DNA of 64,000 nucleotides from Chlorophyllum brunneum. Lineage: Eukaryota > Basidiomycota > Agaricomycetes > Agaricales > Agaricaceae. The stretch covers positions 3,038,001-3,102,000 of the forward strand of contig OY756139.1 in NCBI GenBank assembly GCA_963576785.1. The letters are read 5' to 3'. The position numbers were made by a program, and so were the translations under genes. The notes below the pieces were generated by a model. That model did no database searches. It was given only the letters and a program-made list of their open reading frames with translations, and was not told where the DNA came from. The stretch's first letter is position 1. The number at the start of each line of letters is the position of its first letter. This document shows positions 22,499 through 33,637 of this stretch, piece by piece.

Positions 22499-25400
22499 GG
22501 GTCTTGCCCTTGAAAGAATTATCTGAGCGCAGTGGTGGTTGGAGTCCTACTCGTACTTCCGACACCCAAGGTTCACACGCTCAGCTTTGAGCGGAGTCTG
22601 AAATGTCGGGGTCCTCCTTCCCATCTCGATCTAGCATCAGATTCTCCGAAGCCGTCCCAAATCCAGAGCGCCGCCAATACCAATTTCCAAACATACAGGC
22701 CCGCATTTCAGTGTTACAAAACCCGACTAGCCAAGTCTGAAGCTCTCAATCCCTCTCGTATGACCTCACGCATCAATCCCAACAGGAAGCCTGAACCCCT
22801 GATGCTTCTGGCCTACCCCGTAGACAAGCCAAACATTTCTTGCACGCAGGGGCCTTTCCATCCCGGTTGAAGAGGATAAACTTCCACAGTTTCTCCATGC
22901 AAATTACATTGCATTTCATTGAGCTGCATTCTGGAAAAGACGCCATTTATGGCTACCCCAATCTCAAGCTTATGCCCCCGCACTTTCCATCTTTACACTT
23001 CCGAGCCGAGGTTTCACCCCTCTTCACCTCCTATCGAGCACGCAATATACAATCCTCTTTAGGGCGAGTACAACACATTTGGTGAGTGGAAGTAATTAAC
23101 CATAAGACCCGCCCGAACGCCATACATGGGGATATGCGCTTGCCCAGTTATGTGTTTTCGCTCGCACTTCGTAGTGCCTGCAAAGTTCACATTGAGAGAT
23201 CTGAAAGCCCGGTCCCGCTAAACGAAAGATAGAAAGTATTGGAAATTCGCTGGGCCCAGCGGCGGACGGAATTCCATTGACTTATACACTCCCCACGTGT
23301 ACAGAATTCATGAACTCGATCAGCCGTGCGGCTAAGGCTGCGGAAAACAACTTTGCTTGGCAAAAAAACCAAATTTGGTGCTTTGACGCGGGAGAAATTC
23401 CAACCCAACCCGTTGTACAGATTTTTCACCGTCCATAAGCTCTTCCTACCTCCCTTTCGTCAGCGGATTGGTTAACAACACAAGATAGCACAACCCCTGT
23501 TTATCACGACATATCCGCATTTGCAAAAGCCACTATACCATAAAGGTCAGAACCCGTCCCTGGCGGTTCCGAGGCCTGGGGAGTGGGTAGCAAACTCTCG
23601 AACGAACGTACTTTCCTCTCCGTATCAAGTGCTTCTGCGCAGAAGCCCAAGAACTACATAGGGGGTTTATGGCACTTTTCTCTCGACCTTGTCCTCCCAG
23701 GCCGTGGCCGCATATTAACACCCGTCCCTTCCGCACTCATACTGGAGGTGTCACTGTCACCTCCCTCTAGCAGAAAAATTCCTGTTATATCAAACATTTT
23801 CACCGTATAAATTGTGAATCCTTAGTCTCCGGTGTGCTAATGCGAGCACTCGTAAAGAGCTCCTCGACCCAACCACAAGGTTTCCGAGACGGATCACCAC
23901 GTATTCCGCAGCATAACAACGTCCCACAGGGAGTCTCCTCTTCTGACACTACACCAGGACCGAGTCCGATAGACAGGACCTTAGCCTCGCGCTTCCTGGT
24001 GAATAGGATGTCCGTTTCCTCTCTCCGAATCTCTCACAGCAACATACCAACCCTCACAAGGACCACATGCCCACAGATCTACTCTGGGGCCTTACTGTGA
24101 TGAGATTCAAAGGTATCACGACCACTCACAGCTGTATTGAGTAACTCGACCTACGCCACAGCTGGTGACCGATATATAGACGTTTATCTCGCGTGTTCGA
24201 CGGCTGTCATCCTCTGAAGGTTGAATGTTTCGAACGTTGATGGTCGTATCCAGCCGAGACAACATTCAAAAAATTAACGACCCACACTAACCACTTCATG
24301 TTATAAAGTTGAGGCCTGGCTAGCCCGATACTGGGCTCACAGTGCTAGTTTCCTTCGGTTATATCTGTCTTGGTGCCAAAACGCGATCTTTTAGAGTGTG
24401 AAGTATATTCCCCCTCTTGTCTAGACTTGTGGGGCCTGGTTATGTCCGGATAAAAGTATTATGATATCTCCTTGGGCTTGGTATGATGTATATCCGGGTC
24501 AGCGGTACTCTTAACTGCCAGCATAAGGTAGAGAATGTCATGAAGATTTGATAACTTGGACCCCTCCGGAAGCGGCCGGGGCTCTCTGATAAGATGACCA
24601 TAAATACAAGGTGTCTCGTCCGACTTTCCAAGTTCACAGCCGCTTGAACCAAGCACCTCGAACCTTTCATCAACCCTCTTACAGTGAATTTTCTCCAGGA
24701 GCGTGGGTAAGATGTCACAAAAGAAGACATTCAACCACATTGGACGGTGGATCCCCCCAGCACGGGCCTCGAGATCATCAATCACTCTCAGCCCGAGCGT
24801 CTGGCACACAAATTTGATCTGACATGAAGATTTCCGTGTTACAGCATGCTACCCCCAAACTTGAGATGACACTACGAGGGCGGCACTAAGCGGCAGACTA
24901 GAGAGCACCATCGCATCAACGTTGGGCGACTCCCAACTCCACGATTCACCACCTTGAACATTTTCTCGGCAGCGAAACGTCTATTTGTGTCAATTCACCT
25001 CCTAGCTCCCAACTACATCCACATGTATGCCATAAACAATCACAAACAGATCTCAGCTGGAAATAAACCATGATGTCGCAATCATGGGTGACTGATGGAA
25101 GAAGGCTGAAGGGGACTGAAGGGCATCAGGCAAACTGAGGGTGTGACTTCAATTCAAATCTTCCAGCTAAAGCTATCTATCGAATTTATCCGAGGAGCAA
25201 GCTGTCTACAACCAGGTGGACAAACGTCAGTTTGAATTTGAGTACATGTGGTCTGCAGGGTGTGCCTTGTTTTGGGTCAACGTGATTCGGGACGTAGCGA
25301 TAACTTGGCGAAAGAAGATACGGAAGAGTGGAAGACGGGCCTCGAGGCGGCAACGACAGATATTTTGAGTTATCTTTAGACTTGGTCTCGCATTTGGGTT

Positions 25401-28400
25401 ATCTGCAGCACCGTCTTGGTATGTGATAGCTGTCTCAACTTTTCTCAGTTGATTAGTTTGCTCCACCCGATTCGACTGCCCCTCGGTCTTTGTCGAATTG
25501 TTGGGGACCAGTACATCACTCCATTGATGGGGAAGATAGACTGACGTGAGTCAACTTGTACGAAACTGGGCGGGGAATCGATAGGGGTACTGTCATTGGA
25601 AACATGTCGTATGGGTGTTTTAAGTTACGGTTTCATTAAGGTCCGCTGGTTAACCTTCAGACAGAGCGTTGAAGACGGGTTGTGGAGGGATAGCACAGGG
25701 GGAAGTAAACATATCAAACGATTGGGCAGATATGTTGAAGCTTTTGATCCTTGTTTTACGGTTTTACCTCTCGAGTCCAACGGACAGGTCTGCGAGAGTG
25801 TGTTATCAAGGGCCATTACTAATTTGTTGGCCTTGGCTCTGTGATGCTCCTAAACCTCCTCCGTGGAACCCTTATTCAACAGACGCTCCCCCACATCTGT
25901 CTGACGCTGTGTGAGGCTAATTATACGCGCGCCTGTTGCCTCCGCAGTGCTCATAGGGAAGTGATAAAGATGGACCTGAAAGATGTACATCACAAGCAAT
26001 GAGCGCCACCGAATGTGGGTGGTTCTTTCCGAACATAGTATTTTTTTGCAGTGCTGTGACTGATAACTACTGAAGTATATCAGTATATCAGTGTCAGGGT
26101 TCCAAGTAGGTATCCTGTGTAATTGGCTGTACCCTGATTTTCGGAAGTGCTTCGATTTCGGAGGGAACTTTATTAGGGTTCAGGTTCCCTCGTTTACTTT
26201 GGGATACAATGAGTGAGTGATATTATGTGTCGGGGCGTCACGCCGGAATATCAATGCGGCGGCAGCGGCGTACTCGAGTCCAGATGATTGTTCATCCTCC
26301 ACTTATATCAAGAATGATATGAGCGGCACTACATGCACTTCCATTTGTTGTAGATGGAAAGAACACTCGGAAGGGTGTATTGGAGCTGCGGCATACGATC
26401 ATCAGAAAAAAGCCTGGTATATATTTAGGTATAGGTCCTTCTATAATGATTTACTGGAGTAATTCGACAATTCGACGGTCTCGCGCTTGGGTGCTTTAAA
26501 TCCACTTGCTAGTAGTCTTCGCCCCAGATAGAACCGCCGTGCAGCTTGTGGAGGCAGTAGATTCTTAACCTGACGTTTCCGCATAGCGATGCAATGTCAA
26601 CGCAGACTTACATTGGTTTTATGCAGTTTGTTATAGAGTGACGATCAAGGAGCTATCAACATTAATATTGACGATCCTACGACCTGACAGATGTACTGCG
26701 TGATCGTTGAAGCTCGAAGTATCAGGTTCCGATGAGGGGATAAGTCGTCTGATTATTTATCAATATGACGGGCTCGTCCCGATGGTGGCCATGGCATTGT
26801 CATCCCCTCTCAAAACTGGTCTATTTGTGCGAGGGTGTTATTTTCTCTCTCTCGGAGCCGGGGGTCCATCTTGAGAGATAGCGCTTGGTATCATTATTCT
26901 GGGGAACATTTGCCTGTTAATTATTGGGTTGCGGATCTCGCCGTGGATTGGTTGAAATTCCCCGTCAGGAGATTTCAGGTGGAGTAGGAACACCGACCTA
27001 GTCGTTTATGATATGATAGGATCAAGCCCAGCAATGCTGTTGATATAAAGAACCGTAATTGGAAACATGAATTGGAGACGTAGGTACAGCCTTCGGGTCA
27101 AATCATTGTCATTCACTATGAGAACGGTGGGTGTTCAAGGTTCAACGTCAACCCTCGCGGGAGCTGCTACTACATGGGATGATGTCGAGAGTTCAAGAAG
27201 AACATGCACCAATTATTTAAACACCCACGCCGTGGGTTGAGAGTGTATTTAGCAAGGAGAACATTTGATCCTTTGGGTGGGGTATGTGATGGACAAAATT
27301 ACTTGGGGGCGCCGGCGCTTCTGGTGGCAATCAGAACTTGACGCAATCGTCGCATGGGAGAACGGGGATCAGCTTTGCTATGGAGGGCGTCGCCTACGGA
27401 CGGAGCGGGGATCTTATGGAGATGGAGGGGTTTGAGTGAATGAACTTGGTCGAGTTCCGACCTCCGTTCGAAGGCCATTAGTGTTTGATGTGGGTAGCCA
27501 GACGAGATAGTGAGGGCTCCGATGCGCTTGCGGAGGATAGGGCGAACATCATATGAAACATTTAGCGGCGGTATCAAGAGGTTTGTTTGATCTAAGCCTC
27601 CTGGACGTAGCATTGGTTGGGTTGGTTATGAAAAAGGGTTGACAGATTACCCGATTCATGATTGAGAAATGAGCTGGATGCCGGGAGAACGTAAGTTTGC
27701 ACCTTCTCAACGCCTATTGGAAGAGGCAGAATGTAGAGTATAAGGGTAGCGGTCATTGGGCTTGATCCTTTCCGGGATGACGGTGATGGTGTGATCACAG
27801 GGCTTTTGTTCGAAAAACATTCAAGCAGACTCGGAAGGGACCCTCGCAGAAGAAATCACAGTCCTTGTTGTCCCTACAATAGGTCTTTGAGCGCCACATT
27901 TCTCATGTTGGTTGTCCCAAACAAGGAGAAATTAGATTTAGGCTCAGTCATTACCATACAGGGTTACTGACTTGTGCATCTGACCGGCACAGGAGTGAGT
28001 GTGTGTTGTTTTGCTTTGCTGTTTCGATTGTCCACCAAGTCTGGCGAAGTTGCTGAGAACTTGTTTTGGGCTTCTGCCAAGACAGGAATGGGGTGGGACC
28101 CCGCGGGACTGAAATCAGACACATACGTGGGGTGGCTAGGCGGGCCGGGTTGAGATGTGAGAATGATTGCTGGGTCGGTAGCAAAGCTCATGGGGTGAAC
28201 AGCAATGGGGGTGGACGAAGGCGGCGACACGGGCAGGACGGCCCAGAAAGGAAGGGATCTGGTGTGACGGTGGGTCGCGTGGAAGAGATCGTTTGTGAGA
28301 TCAGGGGTGTTGCCGAAAGCGGAGTTGGAAAAAGGATGTAGCACGGTGGGCTGGGCTGGGAGCACTGCTCGTCTCGACCATCGCTATCGACAAATCCCAC

Positions 28401-28449
28401 CTCACCGCCGTCCCTTCCCCTCCCCTCCCCTCGACGCCCACAGCTGGCC
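22499..28449. other. Gene-poor region of about 6 kb
   Basis: No well-supported gene was found between the RAP1-like start and CDC24. Open frames are short and lack domains or convincing splice joins. I looked for long terminal repeats, target-site duplications, reverse transcriptase or transposase motifs, tandem arrays and tRNA-like folds and saw none. One minus-strand open frame at 24459-24809 has a coding look and is listed apart. The last 600 nt before CDC24 are rich in purine/pyrimidine tracts such as CCCCTCCCCTCCCCTCG near 28420-28436, which probably belong to the CDC24 promoter. Confidence 0.5.
24459..24809 (-). CDS. Hypothetical protein or gene remnant, 116 residues
   Basis: An open frame with protein-like composition: VIDDLEARAGGIHRPMWLNVFFCDILPTLLEKI (hydrophobic and charged residues alternate in a helix-like way; the stretch spans about residues 9-41) followed by a charged, Gly/Pro-containing end. 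No family is recognised. No second exon could be joined with confidence upstream or downstream. It may be the decayed remnant of a larger gene in this otherwise empty stretch, or chance. Confidence 0.25.
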   Translation of the reverse strand: MCQTLGLRVIDDLEARAGGIHRPMWLNVFFCDILPTLLEKIHCKRVDERFEVLGSSGCELGKSDETPCIYGHLIREPRPLPEGSKLSNLHDILYLMLAVKSTADPDIHHTKPKEIS

Positions 28450-31400
28450 ATGACTTCTGTCGCAGGCCGCAAAAAGTCCATCGTCTCCAGCGCAGGGCTC
28501 CAAATCGAGACCCCCGTAGCCAACAACACTCTTCTCAACAAAGCTGCTAACCAATCCACCTCCCTCTACCAACAATGCTCTTCCCTCCGCGCTCGTCTCA
28601 TGCGCATCCATGGCTTCACCCATTACTTTGCACTCGCTACCACCCCTGATTCCCGCCAGTCCACCGATCCCGTAACCCAGCTCTGGGACCTCTTTTCCAT
28701 AGGCATCTCTCTTTGCTACATCTTCGATCAGCTCCCCGCAGAAGCCGGCTTCCCTAGAATCAATCACTCTGAATACAACCAGGAAACGTACGAGAGCAAT
28801 CCAGATCGCGAGAAGAAGCATGCCATCGCCCTCTTTGCCATGCAGGTCCGCTCAACCCAGGTCATGCAGATCATCCCCGAGTGTGAACCATTCACAGTGA
28901 GAGATATCTGGGACCGTGATTCTACAGATGGTCTGGTCAAGGTGCGGTGTATCGCGTTTCGTGCTAGCCTTCCCCGCGTTGTTTACATGTGGCTTTTCTT
29001 AGGTTATTAATACTGTGACCGCCATTGTCAACCACCTTTCTCCGAGCGCTTTCGACTCGCCACCCCCTTCTCCCCCGTCCCTTGCCAACAATGATTCTTT
29101 TGATAATCTTTCTACCGACGCCCTCCCCCAGCCGGCCAATGCCCAGGAGATGGCGCGAAACAATACCATCCGCGAGATGGTCGAGACTGAACGCAAATAT
29201 GTCCAGGACCTCGAAACCATGCAGGTATGACCCGTTTCCCCCAATTTGAAATTGACGAGAGACGATCATCATATCTGGGGTAGAAATATTCAAATGCCCT
29301 TTCACAAGGGAATATCATTGATCAAGATACGATCCACCTCCTTTTCCCAAACCTTAACAAACTCCTCAACTTCCAACGCAAATTCCTCATTCGCCTTGAG
29401 AGCACAGCAGAAGCTCAATGGCAGGACCAGCGCTGGGGACTTCCATTCATTGAAAGCGTGAGTCAATCCTTGTCTATCTGAATTTATCCAATCACTCCTG
29501 ACACCCGTGTGTGCCTTGTTTTGAATTCCGCCCATGGTGGTCGGCGTTAACAGGAAGACGACTTTGCGGTGTACGAGCCTTACTGCGCCAATTACACAAA
29601 TGCATCGGAGCTGATGCTCACGCACGAACAGAGTCTGATGGTGAGTACAGATATAGCGATTTCCTTCAACGTTTAACAGACTTCTGGTTTGTCGCCCTGA
29701 CAACCTTCTCTGTTCATGTTCACTGGATTTGTTTCCATCGGCTTTTCCCGCTACTGACACAAATATCCCCAAACAGCCACTGAACCACTTGATCAACGTA
29801 AAGGGCGAACTGCCTGCCTTCCTCATCAAGCCGGTTCAACGGGTTTGCAAGTACCCTCTGCTTCTTGACGTATGTCTTCAATACTCTTTGAAACTGGATA
29901 TACTAAAATCGTATAATCGCAGCAATTAATCAAAACCCTCTCGCCCGCCACTTATTCACATTATGAAGAACTCAAGAGGGGCTCAGATGCTGCCAAGCGC
30001 ATCGCCGATAAAATTAATGAAGCACAACGTCGCGCCGAGAATGAACAAACTGTCAAGAGCCTATCTTCCCGTATTGACGACTGGAAGGGGCACCATCTCG
30101 AAAATTTCGGTGAACTCCTCCTCGATGATATCTTTATCGTCACCAAGTCGGATATCGACCGGGAGTATCATGTCTTCCTCTTCGAGAAGATTATCCTGTG
30201 CTGCAAAGAAGTTCCTCCCGGCCAGCAAAACGGGACCAAGAAGATCGGAAAAAATAATTCACTACTAAAGAAGCAAGCCAGCACTCCAACACCTCTCAAC
30301 ACTACCGCCGCAGCGGCGGCGTCTGCTCCAAACCAACGAAAGAATACACCTCTTCTCCTGAAAGGTCGTATCTTCCTCGGCAACGTCACACAAGCAGTTC
30401 CATCACAACCAAGGGCTTCGACAGGTGCGTTGCCTTCGTTTGACCTTGGAAACGCGCTACTAACTACTTGAAATAGGTCCTGGTATGAGTATGCAGTATT
30501 CGCTTGCCGTGTGGTGGAAAGGGGATGACGATCTCGAATATTTCACTCTCAAGTGCCGAAACGAGGAGCAGATGCGCAAATGGGAGTCTCAAATCAATCG
30601 ACTCATCAAAGAGGCAGCTCAACGTCGAGGCTCGGACAGAAATCTCCCACGTCTCAACGGTCGACCCGCCGCTCCCCCACCATCCTCACGAGCCACCTCG
30701 TCTACTGTTTCCATTGGCGCACCATCGACGTACTCCTACAATGCAACCACCTCCTATAGCAGTACCTCGACCGCCTATACTGTTGGTTCCTCTGGCAGCT
30801 CGAAAACTGTGCGCAATCAACCATATGGTAACAATGGTTACGGTAGCCACGAATCTGTCGGCGGATATCCAGGTGGTCCTTCTGGTTACCCATCTCATGA
30901 CCATGATGGCTTTACGGATGACGATGATTTCGAGGAGTATCCAGCCACGGCTTCTTCCAGTTACGCACCTTCGGGTCGCGGAACCCCTGTTAATCCAAGA
31001 AAGCTTGGCGCTCTCAGTATGGCTGGCGAACCAAGTGTGTCCTATGACCAGCGTTCGCGAGCATACACGGAAGACGCTAACGGTACAACAATGTCCCAAT
31101 GGAGGAACCAACAAGTACCCGTGCCACCACAACCCCAGGTCGTCGCACACTCTCCAGGCGGGATTTCTCGACCGATCACTCCTCGAACCCAGTCCAGCCC
31201 ACAAACCTTCCCTGCTGATGCATCCTACGCAGCTGGTGCACCACCGCAGAGACCCCCTCTCAGGAGTCAATTCAGTTCAACGCGGCTCAGGACAGGGTAC
31301 GAAGGAGGTGAACACAAAAATCGCGCACCAACACCGACACACAGTGCTGGGGCTTACCCGCAACATTCACAGCAACAACATATTCCCCCGCCTGTGCAAC

Positions 31401-31945
31401 CGAGTCGAAGTAGGAGTGCGAGTCAACCGAACGTGTATGCTCCACCGAAGGGTGCTCCACCGCCGTTACCTGCCAATGCTGTCAACGTCTCGCATTCCAA
31501 CTGGACTGCACGAGACCGCGAACGTAATGGCAACAAACGCGGAAGTGGGTCTAGTCAGTCGACTGGTGATAGCTCGGAATATTCGCCGAACAGCTCTTCA
31601 CCGATCACGCCGTTTGGCTCGAGCGAGTCGTCCTTGGGAGGTGTCAATGGCCACCATATGAATGGTGTCCCCCAAGAACAACAGCTACCACCTGTGAAAG
31701 TCAAGGTGCATTTCCATGAGGATATTTTCGTAATCCAAGTGCCAAGGGCGACAGAGTATGATGATCTGGTGGAAAAAGTTGGAAAGAAGATCAGGTTGTG
31801 TGGGCCTAGACGGGATGATGGACCCTTGAGAGTGAAGTACAGGGACGAGGATGGGGATATGGTGTCACTTGGCTCGACGGAGGATGTGCAGATAGCATTT
31901 GAATCGTATAAACCCGGCGGACAGGTCACGCTGTTCGTAACATGA
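28450..31945 (+). CDS. CDC24: CDC24, Rho/Cdc42 guanine nucleotide exchange factor
   Basis: Seven exons, 28450-28941, 29003-29224, 29284-29457, 29554-29640, 29777-29869, 29923-30424 and 30477-31945, sum to 3039 nt (1012 residues). Order: an N-terminal CDC24/calponin-like region (TPVTQLWDLF-type, residues 70-160), DH domain starting TIREMVETERKYVQDLETM and including IKPVQRVCKYPLLL, PH domain with FGELLLDDIF, HVFLFEKIILCCK and an insert of low complexity, a long Ser/Pro/Gln-rich linker, and a C-terminal PB1 domain with both the lysine strand (PVKVKVHFHEDIF) and the acidic OPCA motif (KYRDEDGDMVSLGSTED). CDC24 activates Cdc42 for polar growth and binds Bem1-type scaffolds by PB1. All parts are present. 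Clean intron joins make this model reliable. Confidence 0.96.
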
Positions 31946-33637
31946 AGAGCCGAATTCCGGCTCAATCAACACCCTGACTTACCGAAGGTTACCCTCCCGG
32001 CCTTGATTGTTTGCTTCGTTCGTTTTCTCCCCTGAATTTGTTGGGCCTCCTTGGGTTGTCACCTTCTACACTCCTCCCGCACTTCGTTCGTTTCATCTAT
32101 CTGCAACCGTTCATCTGTCTGGCATTGTACATTCATTACACGGAACATTCATCCATCCTTTTCCTCTTTTTTGCGTAATTCTGGAGTAATTAACAATCAA
32201 GTCCTTCGACTACACCTTTCCGGGCATCGTCAGCACACTCCCAACCCCGCACATAACATATCACCACCCCTCATACATTTTCGTCTGCCTAGAGGCGTAA
32301 ACGCTCTCATCAAAAATACCGCGCCTGCGACACATTCCACTATACATCATTGACTATCGATCATCCCAAACTGGCGCGCTGCTTACTCGCATCACCTGGT
32401 CCCGTCCCATATTCCTTATCTTAGTTGCCCTTTGCTATTAGTCGCTCATTGTATCCCACTCCTTTTTTTTCCAATATCTACACTCCTTCCTCTCCGTCTC
32501 TTTCCCCCTATGCTCAACTCTTACCTCGTATATGTTTCCTAGTTTCACTTTACTTGTTACATATCATGACATTCGGAATCTCCTGGCTGACTAGTCTCTC
32601 TTTTCCACGTCTCTTTTTTCTCAACACTGTTTAAAGTCTGGGTTTCATTTATATTCTCCCTTTCTCGTTCACTGAAGTATGAAATTGGCAACTTTTCGTG
32701 GTCTTCGCTTCATTACCTTTGTTAGGTATTTTACCTCGGAATGTCGGATTCCATGTAGCGTCAACCGTATAATAGAGACGAATTATGAAGGATTTACCTC
32801 CCAAGCCAAGCCATGGTTGAGATATCAGAACCTGTCCGAACCATTCGATGAGAAGTAATTCGCCCGTCAAGTTGGCTCGTCGGCTTCGCGGCCTTAAACA
32901 ATAAACGACGTTACAAAACTCCGGCCTGAAGAGTCTACCCCATTCCTGGAGTAATGATTGTGACGAAAATACAACCTGCACCCTCTTAAGTCCCTCAAAT
33001 CCCAGAGTGCATTGATCTCGTCTCTTCCATCCAGGGTTGAAATTTTAAACCCTAATCGCAAGGGTAGCTCGGCAGGCATGGATAACATTAGCCATCATAT
33101 GTATCATACGTCATCGTAGGAAGCACGAGCGGCCGTAAAGTTCTTTACTCGTTCGGTCACGCCGAGCGGCGTCAGTGGATGATACCTTTGCAGTATTTCT
33201 CATGGCCGTCAAGTCACTGATTTGAACTCATTTCGGGCGCCGCTTCTTGCTTCTAGTTTGTATGGCGGTGGGAGCGAAATTTTGACTTTAATTGTGCCCG
33301 GACACTCCTCATGACGGCCTTGCTAAAATAACATGATCTGGGTGCTGGATGTTATTTCTGCCTGACTGGTGGCTAATGTTACTCCGGTAATGCTTGACTT
33401 ACTCTGAGGCTCGACTGGACGATAGAAGCACGTAATTCGAGTCGCCAGGCCAGTAAGGTACCTCGTACCGATGTCCATGGACATTCCGGCCTCAAGCCTC
33501 TCGGGAAACCCTTATGCAGGCAAGTATAGATCTATGCATGAAAGATGATCTAAGGACATCAATCCATAGTAGCGGTTCGGATATCAGTTGCGAAATTTTT
33601 CCAAAATGTCGGAGACAGTGTTTGGTTTTCCCAGTGG
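31946..33637. other. Intergenic region between convergent CDC24 and GH63-like genes
   Basis: About 1.7 kb between two stops. From about 31990 to 32660 the plus strand is strongly pyrimidine-rich (C/T runs, an eight-T run near 32466), which fits a long CDC24 3' UTR or an unannotated promoter. The remainder shows no gene. A 48-nt relic of the GH63-like gene lies at 33439-33486 and is listed apart. Confidence 0.45.
33439..33486 (-). pseudogene. Relic copy of a GH63-like exon segment
   Basis: This stretch matches 34563-34610, inside the GH63-like gene, at 45 of 48 positions; all three differences are transitions. On the minus strand it still reads [15 protein letters not shown] against [15 protein letters not shown] in the gene. 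Similarity fades on both sides. It lies about 150 nt beyond the stop of the same gene and in the same orientation, which suggests a local partial duplication that has since decayed. Confidence 0.7.

Noticed and set aside
27964..28365. A 133-residue minus-strand frame divergent from CDC24
   Set aside because: The sequence is Pro/Ser/Thr-rich without motif and overlaps the likely CDC24 promoter. Possible joins to frames at 27299-27798 gave no consistent model.
30504..31661. A 385-residue plus-strand open frame inside the last CDC24 exon
   Set aside because: It lies in a second frame of the low-complexity linker of CDC24, has no motif, and is explained by the biased Ser/Pro/Gln codons of the true frame.
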